Source of the DNA: Bedellia somnulentella
Taxonomy: Eukaryota; Arthropoda; Insecta; Lepidoptera; Bedelliidae
DNA: 64,000 nucleotides
Direction: 5' to 3'
Assembly (NCBI GenBank): GCA_963576735.1
Contig: OY755171.1
Coordinates: 4,960,001 to 5,024,000 of the forward strand
Shown: piece by piece, positions 53,639 through 64,000 of the stretch
Position numbering within the stretch: position 1 is the stretch's first letter
How the letters are laid out: the number at the start of each line of letters is the position of its first letter
Made by a program: the position numbers and the translations under genes
Notes under the pieces: generated by a model
Database searches by the model: none
Told to the model about the DNA's origin: nothing
Seen by the model: the letters and a program-made list of their open reading frames with translations, nothing else

Positions 53639-54110
53639 ATTTTTAATTCTATTTTTTCACCCCTACCTATTGCAACAGCTCTTGTAAACTAACATTGCCT
53701 GAAAACGCATCAAGTTTCCTAACATAAATTATAACATCGGATGTGACAGAGAAAAATGTAACTTCATATTTCACATTTGAAGACACGTATAATAAAGCTA
53801 AATAAGATTCTCGTTGAAGCATGATTACATTAAAGTGGTTGTAGGAAAAAAGGCACAAGCAGCGATGCGGCACACTGCGGTAACATGCCGCAAATATTGT
53901 GACAAGATGCTCCCTAGAAAATTTACTCGGCACGAATATGAGAAAACTCTAACAATTTACCGGCTCTTTAGAGACGAAAGTTGTAATGTGGTTGGCGCTA
54001 GAATTTAGTAACAGTTCCATGAAATGTTGCCAGGCTTAATGTAGACAGGTCTTTTCTTACAATAATATTTTGTCTTGTTTGGGAGGTTTTCACATATGTT
54101 ATCATCGGAT
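53639..54110. other. Intronic DNA with short open frames
   Basis: Frames of 64 (plus) and 88 (minus) codons overlap each other; neither has recognisable features. Confidence 0.3.
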
Positions 54111-54258
54111 AGGCCTGCCCTTTATCACGTGAGTACACTGTCTAAGCAAAACGTGGGTACCTTCTCTGGAAACTAGATGGCGCTTGCCATTTGAGTTCAG
54201 GAGTATTGGTACCTCTGCCAACCCCTTCGGGGATAAAAATGGCGTGAACGTTTATGTT
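54111..54258 (+). mobile_element. SINE-B, 5'-truncated with 16-bp target duplication
   Basis: tatgttatcatcggat at 54095-54110 and 54259-54274. The element starts aggcctgccctttatcacg and ends ggcgtgaacgttta; the middle carries ctagatggcgcttgcc, unlike other copies. Confidence 0.9.
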
Positions 54259-54343
54259 TATGTTATCATCGGATTAGTGAATTAATGAACTTAGTTACAA
54301 AAACAAATAACAATTGAAATGTATTATTTGGGTGGAATAATTA

Positions 54344-54495
54344 TGCGGTTCCAGACCCATCACCAACAACCTTTTTTTTAACATCTTTTCCCCACTCCAC
54401 TTTCCAAAAGTGGCTGAGGAATTTCTGATTCCTTAACTCTGGGTACCCCTAGTAGGGATTTATAGCCGTGAGTAGTTTAGTTTATGTATGTATGT
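54344..54495 (+). mobile_element. SINE-A, 5'-truncated
   Basis: atgcggttccagacccatc to ccgtgagtagtttagtttat. Confidence 0.8.
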
Positions 54496-54812
54496 TAAAA
54501 ATAATAAAGCAAATATTCTGACTACCATGCACATTTCTTGTTATTTTTAGGCGTCTATCTTTGAAATATTATTATAATGGAAGATCCAACGTTATAAGTG
54601 CAATATAAGTAAGTACTCATATTAGGGAAGATTCTTTTATAGATGAGCTTCAAATTTGAGATAAAAACCGGAGTACCTGAAACTGCTAGGAGAAATTCAG
54701 TAGTTGTGAAAAGCAGAGAAGTATTGCGTCAAATCATATTAGGTAGAATTATTAGTTGAAATTGAAGAGGCATTAAATATAGCTAGATTTGTTTTACCAA
54801 ATACCGCATTCA

Positions 54813-54856
<44 letters not shown>

Positions 54857-56270
54857 ATAATATAATATATAAATATTATATCTATTAGCTTAATCAAGCG
54901 CTAATAACCAGTAAAAATGTAATTAATAAACAGGTATGGTACACGTGCGCTTAGTCTTATACACCATTATTTATTAGGGGAGGATATCACGTTTTTTAAA
55001 TAGGAAGCACATGAATTTTATTTATTATTTATTTTATTTTCTTAGAAAGATTTACAGACAAAAGTATACAATATAGAGGTAAGATAGATCGTCCTATGCT
55101 ATTAACAAATCTCCACAGATAGAATGTTAACAAACAAAAACATACATTTTTATAGCGAATAACATAATTACTAATCAATAGATTTTTGAAATATCCATCT
55201 TCTGACAATGATCTTCTTGATCTACACAAAGCAAAAAACTTTACTAAAATTCAAATAATTAGTTAGGTTACAAATTCTAAGAATGAAAAAAAAACGACAA
55301 AAAATCTATGTGTTTTTTTCCCTTTTTTAAAATAAGTAAACCTAGGTTGTAATTAGACAAGATCACCGCTTGGTTTTGCGGTTGCTAACTCTCACCGTAT
55401 TAAAACTTTTCATTTCGAAAGAGTAAATTCCACAATCTGATTGTGATCAAGACGAATCAAAACAACATGTAACAAGAAAAAAACTATCATTTAATGCAAA
55501 GACTAAAACATCATTACAAATTAAAAACAGGACAAACTACAAACCATTCAGCATCTTTATGTAAATTTTAAGCTGAGCAAGACGGTGGCTTTCAAACATT
55601 CAATAGTACTTTACAATTTACTTCGCCGTTCACCGGGTAGCACCCGGCGAAACAGTAGTTAAGCCATTTCTACTGCATCTAAATATTTGATCATGCCAAG
55701 AACTGTCCGCAGTAGCAGCGTCCAAAGTTCTGAGTTATAAAGGAGCGGCTGATTTGCATAATTGGTTCAAAGTTCCACGCTTCTTGGCTTTCTCTCTCCA
55801 CATTAAGAGGCGTCCTAGTAAATTGTGCTATGAAGTTATTGCCGCATTACTCAACGTATTACAATTTTGGCAAGCTCTTATTTGAGTCTTACGTTCTGGT
55901 GCGATGCTTAAACTTAAAGCCGTTTATGGGTCAAAGAAAAAAAAGCATACTAAAGACTTTATCTTCACGGATTTTGAACGAGTGTGAACGTTTAATTTCA
56001 ATTTTATTTACATAATATTTTTGCGACATAAGTTGCTTAAGTTGGTCATGTTATAAGATAGGACAAAGGTCAGGGGAATATGGCGGGTGAGGGAGAATTG
56101 ACACATTAGATTTAATACCTTTTTCAGCGTAGTTATGGTCGTTGTGTTTATTATTTAAGTTAATAAGTGTATTATTTAGGTAATTTATTTGTTATCGGAG
56201 TATTATTTATTTAACAGACGAGATATAAAAAAAAAACTGGAGTTGATATTGTAATACTGTAAATATTATA
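54496..56270. other. Intronic DNA; AT microsatellite and a small hairpin
   Basis: (TA)n run at 54819-54853. CCGGGT-agc-ACCCGG hairpin near 55633-55648 within the small G+C patch ttcgccgttcaccgggtagc. No exon seen. Confidence 0.5.
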
Positions 56271-57294
56271 TCTATACTAATATTATAAAGCTGAAGAGTT
56301 TGTTTGTTTGAACGCTAGGATCTCAGGAACTACCCAATCAAATTGAAAAATTCTTTTTGTGTTAGATAGTCCATTTATTGAGGAAGGTTATAGGCTATAT
56401 ATCATCACGCTGCGACCAACAGGAGCAAACTATCAGCGAATAATGTTGCAAAAACGGGGATAATTATTCATACTAAGGCTTCCGTTTTGTGCGCTGCGTA
56501 AACGGTTTCAATTACCGAAAAAAAATGTATTAAAGAATTATTTCTCTTTAAATGATCTAAAAAAATGCCCGCGACAGTATATGTCTAACTTTTAAGTTTC
56601 ACTTACTATAACCATTTTTATTTTAAATAAATTTGGTCGAATTTAATGCATAATTGCCATAATGTTTTATCAACATAATATTAATCTTTATCCAAATAAA
56701 TATGTTGTTGATTGAGAGTATTTAATTGAGAACAAAATTGTCCTTGACATCACTTAATTTAAATAAACATCTTAGAAGATAAAACAATTTTAAAATTACT
56801 CCGTAACAAAATTTACACGCGTGCATGAAGCGCAAGACAAGACGCTACGTTGGCCGGCGAGCGAGGTCACCTGCGCGAGAAGCTTATGTTTAAGCCTAAT
56901 CCTATTAATATTATAAATGTGAAAGTTTAGATATTTGTGTGTTTATAGCTAAATGAAGACTAATTCACAGAACGCATTTAAAATAAAATTTACAGGAAGC
57001 CAGATAATGATCTAATTAACACAATAGGACACTTTTTATCCCAGAAAAATTAAGAGATCAATAAATTTTCTTAAAAAATGGTTAAATAGACTAACTGACT
57101 AAGAATCAATGCTCAGCCGAAACTACTATACTTATAAACTTAAAACTTATGAAGTGAAAAAATTGTGAGGACGCTATGAAAAACACCTATTTCTCATCGC
57201 ATGACAGAGACCCTCAACAGGTCAGTTAAATATTTCAGTTTGACGACGTAAAAGTCTGCACTTTTGACAGTACGAAGTCTGTGGGGTCAGCTAG
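56271..57294 (+). mobile_element. Non-autonomous Helitron
   Basis: Begins TCTATACTAATATTATAAAG after an A, ends gggtcagCTAG before a T, with a short ACAG/CTGT hairpin just inside the 3' end. An internal cctattaatattataaatg at about 56902 repeats the 5' terminus, so a second Helitron end is nested. No Rep/helicase frame. Confidence 0.85.
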
Positions 57295-59076
57295 TATACA
57301 TATAAATATCCACTACACAGCTCAAAACCGTCTAGGTTTAAAACAAAGATATAGAATCCATAGATTGGCAGTAAGTAACAAACGTCATAGCATAAACGTC
57401 AACAAAGGCAGGACTTCTCACGGACACGATAACAGCCTACAACGGTTTTGGCATTACTTATGAAAGAAAATAACTGTCTCATTAACGTTAATTCTGGTAT
57501 TTAGGTCTTAACTTTGGTGATTTTTTGATAAACTTACTAATATTTTCCAGCACATAATTTAAATCAAATACATATTATATAAAAACATAGCAAACATAAA
57601 ACTTTAAACCATTCATGTACAAATTAAGACTGTAATAATTACCAGTCTATTTGCTTTATTATAGATCTTAAACCAAAGTTTTCAATGCAAATATATGATA
57701 AAAAATATCTTCTACCATCATTATATTACAATTACTGTTAACTTTTTAAATTGGTGAAAATAAAAAATACGTAAATTTTTGACCACTTTAATAGGGCTAG
57801 TATGGAATCCGCGATACTAATGTCACGCACACACACTCATGTACGCGCTCCGTTGTACTTTTTTTAGGTCTCTGTTGTCATTTTTATATTGCCCATCTAT
57901 ATACGTAAATAAAGCATACTTTAATCTATGGTTTATAATAGCAATTAATCATTTCTTTTCATGGGTGTTGTACAGGGCAACGACTATAATGCGTTTTGGG
58001 TCCTAAATAGCTGAAGGCCATAATCATCTCCTGTTTTGTAATCTTCTCCCAATTCAACTTATTTAAGAGGTTGAGGAATTTCTTATAATGAAGCTCTGGC
58101 TATTTAATTTTGATTTTTATAACAGTGTTGATAGGTTTACTTGTATAAACTAAAAAAAACAATAAAAGTCTTATATACTTCTGTGAAACTCAAAAACGAC
58201 TTTCCCAAAAAAGTTAGGGTGATCTTCAGAAGCAACCGTTCTGTAGTAATTTGATAAAAAGTTGTTGTCACTGAAATAATGCAAAGTGGGGATCAATAGT
58301 CATTGCCCATTCAAAAACTGTATTATTAAAATGATTACAAGTCAATGAGTAATGGAAAAAATAAGCTAATGAATGCCATAAAAACTTTTCAGATTTTCAT
58401 AACAATAGCCAACCCAATCATAGTATCAGTTGACGAGGCACAGCTAATCTCTCGCATTTACAACTCAGGTCATGCCACTATCGATTGTTCTGATGTTGAT
58501 AGTAAACGCTCGATGCTTGGATTGAATCGATGCGGGTGGGAGTCCGAATAAATGAAACGCTTAAAGCTTTAATTGTGATTTGTGGTTGTGACTGTACATG
58601 TCATACGGTAAAAGATATACTTTTTTGACGCGATTACTTGTAGTGTCAATATTTTAAATTGTAGTTTAACTGGCGGTTGTACAACAAAGTGAAATTGTTT
58701 CGGATACACGTCTGTTTGAGAATGATAATGAAAAAGTACACATTTTTACACTGGGGTTGGAAATAAATGAATCTAATTTTTTTGCATTATTCATTTTATT
58801 ACTATTTTATTGTTTTGAAATGTAGGGTGCGGAGGGGTGGTGATATTTTTCATTATAATTTTTATGTCAATTACAAATTTTACTGCTCAAAATTCTTAAT
58901 ACATCAAAATTATTCTTAAAAAATGCGATATACAAAACTTGCTAATTCTGACCTTATCAAATCCCATGAATGAAACGAAAATCGATCCCGACCCCGCTGG
59001 TTCCCTCATATTTATCGTTCTGTACTGTCTCTCATATTTTCATCCAAACCTCTCTCAAATGACATTTTGTCCTCAG
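57295..59076. other. Intronic DNA
   Basis: A decayed SINE-A (plus) is traceable at about 57935-58130 (tttcttttcatgggtgttg, gttgaggaatttcttataatg). The 68-codon frame at 58345-58551 has no recognised motif. The 3' splice-site region at 59050-59076 is pyrimidine-rich. Confidence 0.45.
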
Positions 59077-59273
59077 CTTTGACACCCGAGTGCCTGGTCC
59101 CACAGCGCATTGGACCGAGGAAGCGATGTCGGATCGTGCAAGATGGCTGAGTTTGCCGACGTCAGCGCTCCATGTTAAAAACGTCAGGTCACGTGACAGC
59201 GCGACTTATAGATGCCGCGTAGACTTCCAAGTGTCTCCTACGAGGAATTACAGAGTCGCTCTTGACGTTGTTG
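59077..59273 (+). CDS. Sidestep-like Ig receptor, exon with second half of the Ig domain
   Basis: Acceptor tttgtcctcag|C at 59076 and donor G|GTGAGT at 59273/59274; 197 nt, entering in phase 2 and leaving in phase 1. The reading starts FDTRVPGPTAHW and contains LHVKNVRSRDSATYRCRVDF, the F-strand DxATYxC signature. It continues QVSPTRNYRVALDVV. This CRVDF-x-SPTRN-x-x form is typical of the first Ig domain of Sidestep proteins. With 41570-41717 it makes one complete V-type domain. In the family, further Ig domains, an FN3 domain and a transmembrane segment follow; none is visible in the remaining 4.7 kb, so the next exon must lie beyond the window. Confidence 0.88.
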
Positions 59274-59699
59274 GTGAGTCATTGATGTTTCATCTTTTGG
59301 GTATTCCGTAGATCTCGGATTTGATTCGCGTTGTAAGATTAAATCAAATAGTTAAGACATTGAATTCTTGAATCACCGGAACATCCAAATATTAATTATG
59401 ATTCCGTGCTTCAGCAGACACGTCAAGTGGTTCGTTCAGGCTTATATTATGTCTAAATTATAATTATGTAAAATAAATACTACCTCGAATGGATAACCTA
59501 ATATATATTAATTTAGTTTATGGATAGATAGATAGGCAAATTTAAGTCCGGCACTGATCGTCTGAAGTTAATACACCCACATGTTGCTTTTACTATAATG
59601 CGGTACTGCCTTTTTGTCCCTAAATTTACTTATATTTTACGGTGCAGTAATATTTGGCAATTTCCTGAATTGCTGACTCTAATATTTTCCGTACATTAA
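59274..59699. other. Start of the next intron
   Basis: Unassigned sequence. Confidence 0.3.
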
Positions 59700-60558
59700 C
59701 GAAGATGCTTGGATACAGGCTACTCTTCCTGTACGTTAATGTGGCTCTGCCGGCATTTCTCTCTCTAGCACATAGCACACGTGATCTAAATGTGTGCAAA
59801 GGCAGTGGGATGAGCCAATATGCAAGCTAACTACCGATAGCCTAATGCGCAATGCTGTTGACATTGCGGAAAAGGCACGATTGTTAGCCTCGATACAACC
59901 AGAAGCTGGTTTCTGGTTGAATGCGATTCCTTCCCATAACGTTGGGACTTTGCTAAATCGAACCACTTTGACCTTCTCTATTTGTTTGAGATTAAGATTA
60001 CGCACTAACGAACCGCACAGATGTCGCTGTGGTAACTGGGTAGATGCATTGGGTTGACATGGACTTTCTTGTCAGCGAAGTGCCGGCCGTTTATTCAGAC
60101 ATGCAACGATTCCATCCGTGTTAGAGCCAAGTGGTTTGACACGCGATGATGGAAAGAGGCCGGACGGCATGTCACTGATCCCCTGGGCTAACGGGCTTCC
60201 GTTCGTTTGGAATGCGACATGTGTCGATAATTTCGCCGGTTGCCATGTAGCTTCCGAATCTCGCAGGGTTGGTTCAGCGGCTACTATTGCTGAGCCCAAC
60301 AAAAAATTGAAATATTCTTCTCTACCCCAAGGATATCATTTTGTCCCCTTCGGAGTGGAGATTTTGAGGCCTTGGGGTCCGGAAGCACGTGGTTTTTATA
60401 AAGAGTTAGCTTTTCGTCTTATTGAAACAAACTGGGAACCCAAAGGCAGGCTCTTACCTTGGACAAAGACTTAGCATTGCCATACAACGCGGCAATGCTT
60501 CCAGCGTTAGGTACCCTTCCCCGAGAAGAGGAGCTGGAAGATGTTTTTAGATTTTAAA
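59700..60558 (+). pseudogene. C-terminal fragment of a mobile-element RT-type protein
   Basis: Decayed frame with one stop (TGA at 60055-60057, between VDALG and HGLSC, fits a former CGA) and frameshifts near 59790, 60440 and 60505. Readable blocks in order: VALPAFLSLAHSTRDL, QRQWDEP, ARLLASIQPEAGFWLNAIPS, EPHRCRCG-WVDALG-x-HGLSC, LEPSGLTRDDGKRPDGMSL, VWNATCVDNFA, SLPQGYHFVPFGVE, LGQRLSIAIQRGNA. From memory, this arrangement (cysteine cluster followed by a DGKRPDG/VWDATC block) is found downstream of reverse transcriptases in invertebrate elements. The KRPD...W-D pattern might be a PD-(D/E)XK-like nuclease, but that is a guess, and the expected Asp of VWDAT is Asn here. 5' part absent. Confidence 0.55.
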
Positions 60559-61514
60559 TTTTTAGTGTCTATTTTAATTATGTAAATATGTGTTATTTTT
60601 TTATATATATTCCTTTTTGTACCTGATGTATATAACTAGGCAAAATACTTAAAACAATTTAGGTACGAAGATATTTTAAAAATATCTTACACTTTCGAAA
60701 GACCCGTGTGCGAATCATAACATTCAATAAAACCCTCGCCATTTTTCTCTATTGTGTATTACAATGAGTGTAAATATGACATTAAATTCTTTAATATGTT
60801 TATGGATTACCAACGCTCATATGCGCTCTATAAATGCAGGTAGATATTTCCTCTTGCCTATTTCACAACCCTTACAGCATGCCCTTGTCCTTTCTAATAA
60901 ATAAATAAATATACGGAGATTATTATACACAGATCAAATTAGCCCCAAACTAAGTAGAACTTGTATTATAGGTAATGCATTGACAATGTCCCTAGCCTCG
61001 GCATAAATAATAGGTCACTAGCTTCTGAGTCCAGCAGTTGCGGGTTCAAATATCGCTAATATATTATATCTTTAAATCCCCTACCACAGGTCTTAAAATG
61101 ATTTGTTTATATATCGGCATATATTTAATTATTTGTTATTTTTATCTTTACATCTTTGTTAATTATTTGTGTTTCGATATTTCAATTAATTACTTTAAAT
61201 AAACATACAATATAACGTGTAAACAAAATGTATGAATTCGGATAAGTAATGTATTTTATTACGCTAGAATGCATGAATATAAAAGTATTCAACAGTGCAC
61301 ATAAAGTTAATGAGGTGTTTCGAGATAACTTTACAAATCATTTAAGTACTAAATTCAAATTTAAAATAACTCTTATCTGGGGGTATAAACAAATGACTTA
61401 AATAAAAGTGTTTGTTTGTATTATTAAAATAACCGGATTTTACTTATTGTATATATAAAATATGCAGCACAGTATTACACATATATAAACCTTTGTGTTT
61501 TGTGATTTTAGGCC
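60559..61514. other. Intronic DNA
   Basis: 61005-61055 (gtcactagcttctgagtcc, gcgggttcaaatatcgc) looks like a decayed tRNA-derived SINE head. Otherwise nothing. Confidence 0.35.
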
Positions 61515-61640
61515 AGAGCTTCATAAAATTTATTATTAGCAACTTTTGAAAGTAGAGTGGGGAAAAGATTGTAAAACAAAGGATGGGTGGTGATGGATTT
61601 TCGGAAATATGGAGTCCTAATGCCCTTTTATCAGAATATG
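61515..61640 (-). mobile_element. SINE-A, decayed fragment
   Basis: ggccagagcttcataaaattt, tttgaaagtagagtggggaa, aaagattgtaaaacaaagg. Confidence 0.55.
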
Positions 61641-61800
61641 TTAACTGCCTTCCTCAGCTCTGGTCGTATACAATAATATTCTACCGCTTTTGCTGAAAGT
61701 AAAATTATCATTATTGCATCACCTGCTTATTCGTCCTGAAGCAGTTCCTTCATAAGAGTCAGCATTCGTATATTGAAATTTTCAGCCATCGTTTTTTATT

Positions 61801-61930
61801 GTGTGACTACTGCACGCGGCAGTTGGCAGCAGCCGCCCGGTCGCACCTATAGGAATATGGTGGCGCAGCCCGGCAGTTACGTTGGGCGGCGGCGGGGCGG
61901 TTGGGTCGCGATAGTGTCTTGCCGAATTCT
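61801..61930. other. G+C-rich, CpG-bearing patch
   Basis: gcacgcggcagttggcagc, agccgcccggtcgcac, gggcggcggcggggcgg. Isolated in AT-rich DNA; no splice-supported frame. Possible internal promoter or repeat core. Confidence 0.35.
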
Positions 61931-62371
61931 ATCTTAAGCAAACACCACACAAAATTTTACATCACTATAATTCATTACATTATTTTCTATCATTACAACA
62001 TTATAAATAACTTTACGTTCAACCCGATATCTATCGGCTGAAAAGTAATTTTGTAGACATTTTTCTTAAATCTTATAACTGGCAGACGGCTGATAAGCTC
62101 CGGGCTTGTCCCTTTATATGAATGCACTGTCCAATCAAAGATTCTGTAGTATTATATGCATGTATACTGCAAATTCTAATGCCGTTCATACCCAATTCCA
62201 AGAAATTAATATTGATTGTAAATCGACTGGCGCTCAGTTTCAATGTGAGCTAACCAACTATCAACAAAGGTTGTATGCATGAGTTGACATCCTCAGCTTT
62301 GGTGCCTTTCTATTGAGTTCGGCAAAGATTAATTGCTACTTTGTTAAATTATTACTATCAATTATGCTCCT

Positions 62372-62516
62372 ATGGCGTCCGAAGTATGAAGAATAAAAGA
62401 GCATGTATGAGAACATTGATGGATGTAAACGAAGCTAGAGAGGTTTGTTACAATCGTACAAAGTGGCGATCCATGGTCTCTGCCTATCCCAATGGAAACT
62501 GATGACGTGAATATAT
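62372..62516 (+). mobile_element. LINE-1 3'-end fragment
   Basis: ggcgtccgaagtatgaagaa to gtggcgatccatggtctctg and a degenerate tail gacgtgaatatatg. Confidence 0.85.
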
Positions 62517-63356
62517 GTTTAAGTGTTTAAGTCTTATTATGCTTCACTAATATTCAGTTATATATTTAAGTTTTAATGCATCCTATTTTTCTGTTGCTCT
62601 AATTCTATCCTTTTAATCTATGATGTTTTTTTAAATCTTTGCAACTAAAATAATGATAATTTTATTCCTACTTTCCATTTCTAAATCAAAATTTAATTCA
62701 ATTTATCCAAACCTGCAAAAGTATAAAGTTTATTTTACTCAATCTCCAACATAAAACGCTGTTTCGAGGAAAATATTGTAACAAGGAGTCTTAGATAGAT
62801 ATGAGGATACGAATTTCCAGCGAAATTTTACGAGAGTCTGGTTTCGCGGAGTAGTTGCAATCAAAAACGAAGTTCTGCAAAACGAACCATCTAAATGGGT
62901 TCCACTTAATATAAAAGTCTGCTTGTCTGCTTTAATATTGCAAGTGAGTTCGTTATTTCCAAGAAAAATATTTTATCTTATTTAAATTTAATCTTATAAA
63001 CACAGAAGAACGTCAATACCTTAAAAGGGATTACAGATCATAAATAATTATAACTAGAAATTGTATCAACGATTGGTAATGAAAAATTGGACATTGTGAT
63101 TTCAAAAATAGTTTAATAGCTGAAAGATTTCATAGTAGATTCAGGGCAGAGTTAATGAATTATTTTAAACATCAGATTATTTTTCACACTCGATGATTCA
63201 GAACACCCATTCTTTCCTTGAGTTTACCCAGCCTAGAAAACAGATATTATTCCTTTTGCACATAAATTCATAAATAAGCTATTTCAGACCCACCTATAAA
63301 ATTAACTATGTGGATTTTCATTTAAAGATTAAACTTGCCACTAACAGATCTTACTT
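62517..63356. other. No feature seen
   Basis: AT-rich intronic DNA. Confidence 0.3.
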
Positions 63357-63425
63357 ACGCATACTCACGCCCATTTTTTTCAGTAGGGTAGGCAGACACA
63401 ATCGTCCACCACTTTGTACGTACGT
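63357..63425 (-). mobile_element. LINE-1 3'-end fragment
   Basis: cttacgcatactcacgccc, agtagggtaggcagacac, ccaccactttgtacgta. Confidence 0.65.
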
Positions 63426-63493
63426 TGTGTGTGTATATATGTATATATGATTGCGATGAAGTATTAGTCTCTATTACTACAGGAAATTCAAAT

Positions 63494-63741
63494 TACATAC
63501 ATACATACATATACTCACGGCTATAATTCCTTTGAAGGGGTAGCCAGAGCTAGGGAATGAGACATTCCTCAGCCACCTTTGGAAGTTGCGTGGGGAAAAG
63601 ATAGTGAAATAAAGGTTGTTGGTGATGGGTCTCCAACCGCATCGCCCAAAATCCCTTAAAGCCCCAATACCGTTAGTCGCCTCTTACGTACACCCACCGG
63701 AAGAAATGGGGTAGTGCTATTTTAAGGCGACACTACACAGC
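63494..63741 (-). mobile_element. SINE-A, complete copy
   Basis: acatacatacatacatatac to aaggcgacactacacagc; near consensus. Confidence 0.9.
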
Positions 63742-64000
63742 AAAAAAAAATGTAGGTACTTATTGGTGAGGTTTAAAACATAAAATTTATACTAACAAAC
63801 GTCTAACAAAATATTAATGAACAAAAGGAAAGAAATTTGCAAAGTTTATTCTCTTAGGGGTAAATTAAGAAAGCAAAGTTGGTATGAAAAGTCGAAAGGG
63901 TTCTGAGATATTTTGAATTAGATATTCCTTTGGGGCATACGGTTTATATCGGCTAAACTTTTATACCTATTCCCTTGGGATTATTTAAGGAATAAAAATC
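63742..64000. other. No feature seen
   Basis: Short remaining tail of the window. Confidence 0.3.

Larger units (their letters stand above)
41718..59076 (+). other. 17.36-kb intron of the Sidestep-like gene
   Basis: Starts GTGAGT and ends tttgtcctcag. Both flanking exons are phase 2, so the frame is kept. It is filled with LINE-1, LINE-2, SINE-A/B/C copies, a GTCT/GTCC-bearing repeat, a Helitron and unique DNA. Confidence 0.8.

Noticed and set aside
61801..61930. G+C-rich patch as the next exon of the Sidestep-like gene
   Set aside because: No acceptor with the needed phase-1 entry and no Ig-like reading.

Overview
This is eukaryotic, A+T-rich, intron-bearing and very repeat-dense DNA. It is most likely lepidopteran (moth or butterfly). 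The grounds are piggyBac-like elements with TTAA targets, tRNA-derived SINEs, swarms of short elements ending in TATG/CATA repeats, a Helitron beginning TC and ending CTAG next to AT-rich termini, a short run of the insect telomeric motif TTAGG, and a repeat with GTCT/GTCC microsatellite and a 'ttggccggttttt' end. The order is inferred from repeat types and was not checked against a database. No bacterial-type operon, CRISPR array or phage is present.

Layout. 1-2189: right part of a piggyBac-like transposon with an intact transposase exon. 2190-5444 (minus): a non-LTR retrotransposon with one intact 982-codon endonuclease/reverse-transcriptase frame. 5474-15490 and 18117-24345: two paralogous copies of one block (unit A and unit B) in the same orientation, made different in length by later insertions. 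Each carries a matching candidate 3' terminal exon (14759-14920 and 23865-24023) with splice acceptor, open frame, stop and AATAAA. Unit B also holds a three-fold ~420 bp tandem repeat and a long near-perfect hairpin. 24680-25804 (minus): a 5'-truncated LINE. 25.8-41.5 kb: mostly non-coding DNA with SINEs, a Harbinger-like MITE, a piggyBac-like internally deleted element and a fold-back element.

Host gene. 41570-41717 and 59077-59273 (plus) are two exons that together encode one complete V-type immunoglobulin domain of the Sidestep kind (cell-surface guidance receptor family). They join in frame across a 17.36-kb intron. The intron contains a near full-length LINE (42973-46378, 13-bp target duplication), a 5'-truncated LINE (46929-49397, 14-bp target duplication), SINEs, a fragmentary lepidopteran repeat and a Helitron. 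Upstream and downstream exons of the gene were not found.

Repeat biology. The most abundant element (called SINE-A here, about 36 recognisable copies) matches the full-length LINE at both its 5' head and its 3' end, with a different middle. It therefore looks like an internally deleted or recombined satellite of that LINE. SINE-B has a tRNA-like head and SINE-C carries a tRNA-like segment. Element names SINE-A/B/C and LINE-1 to LINE-4 are labels for this window only.
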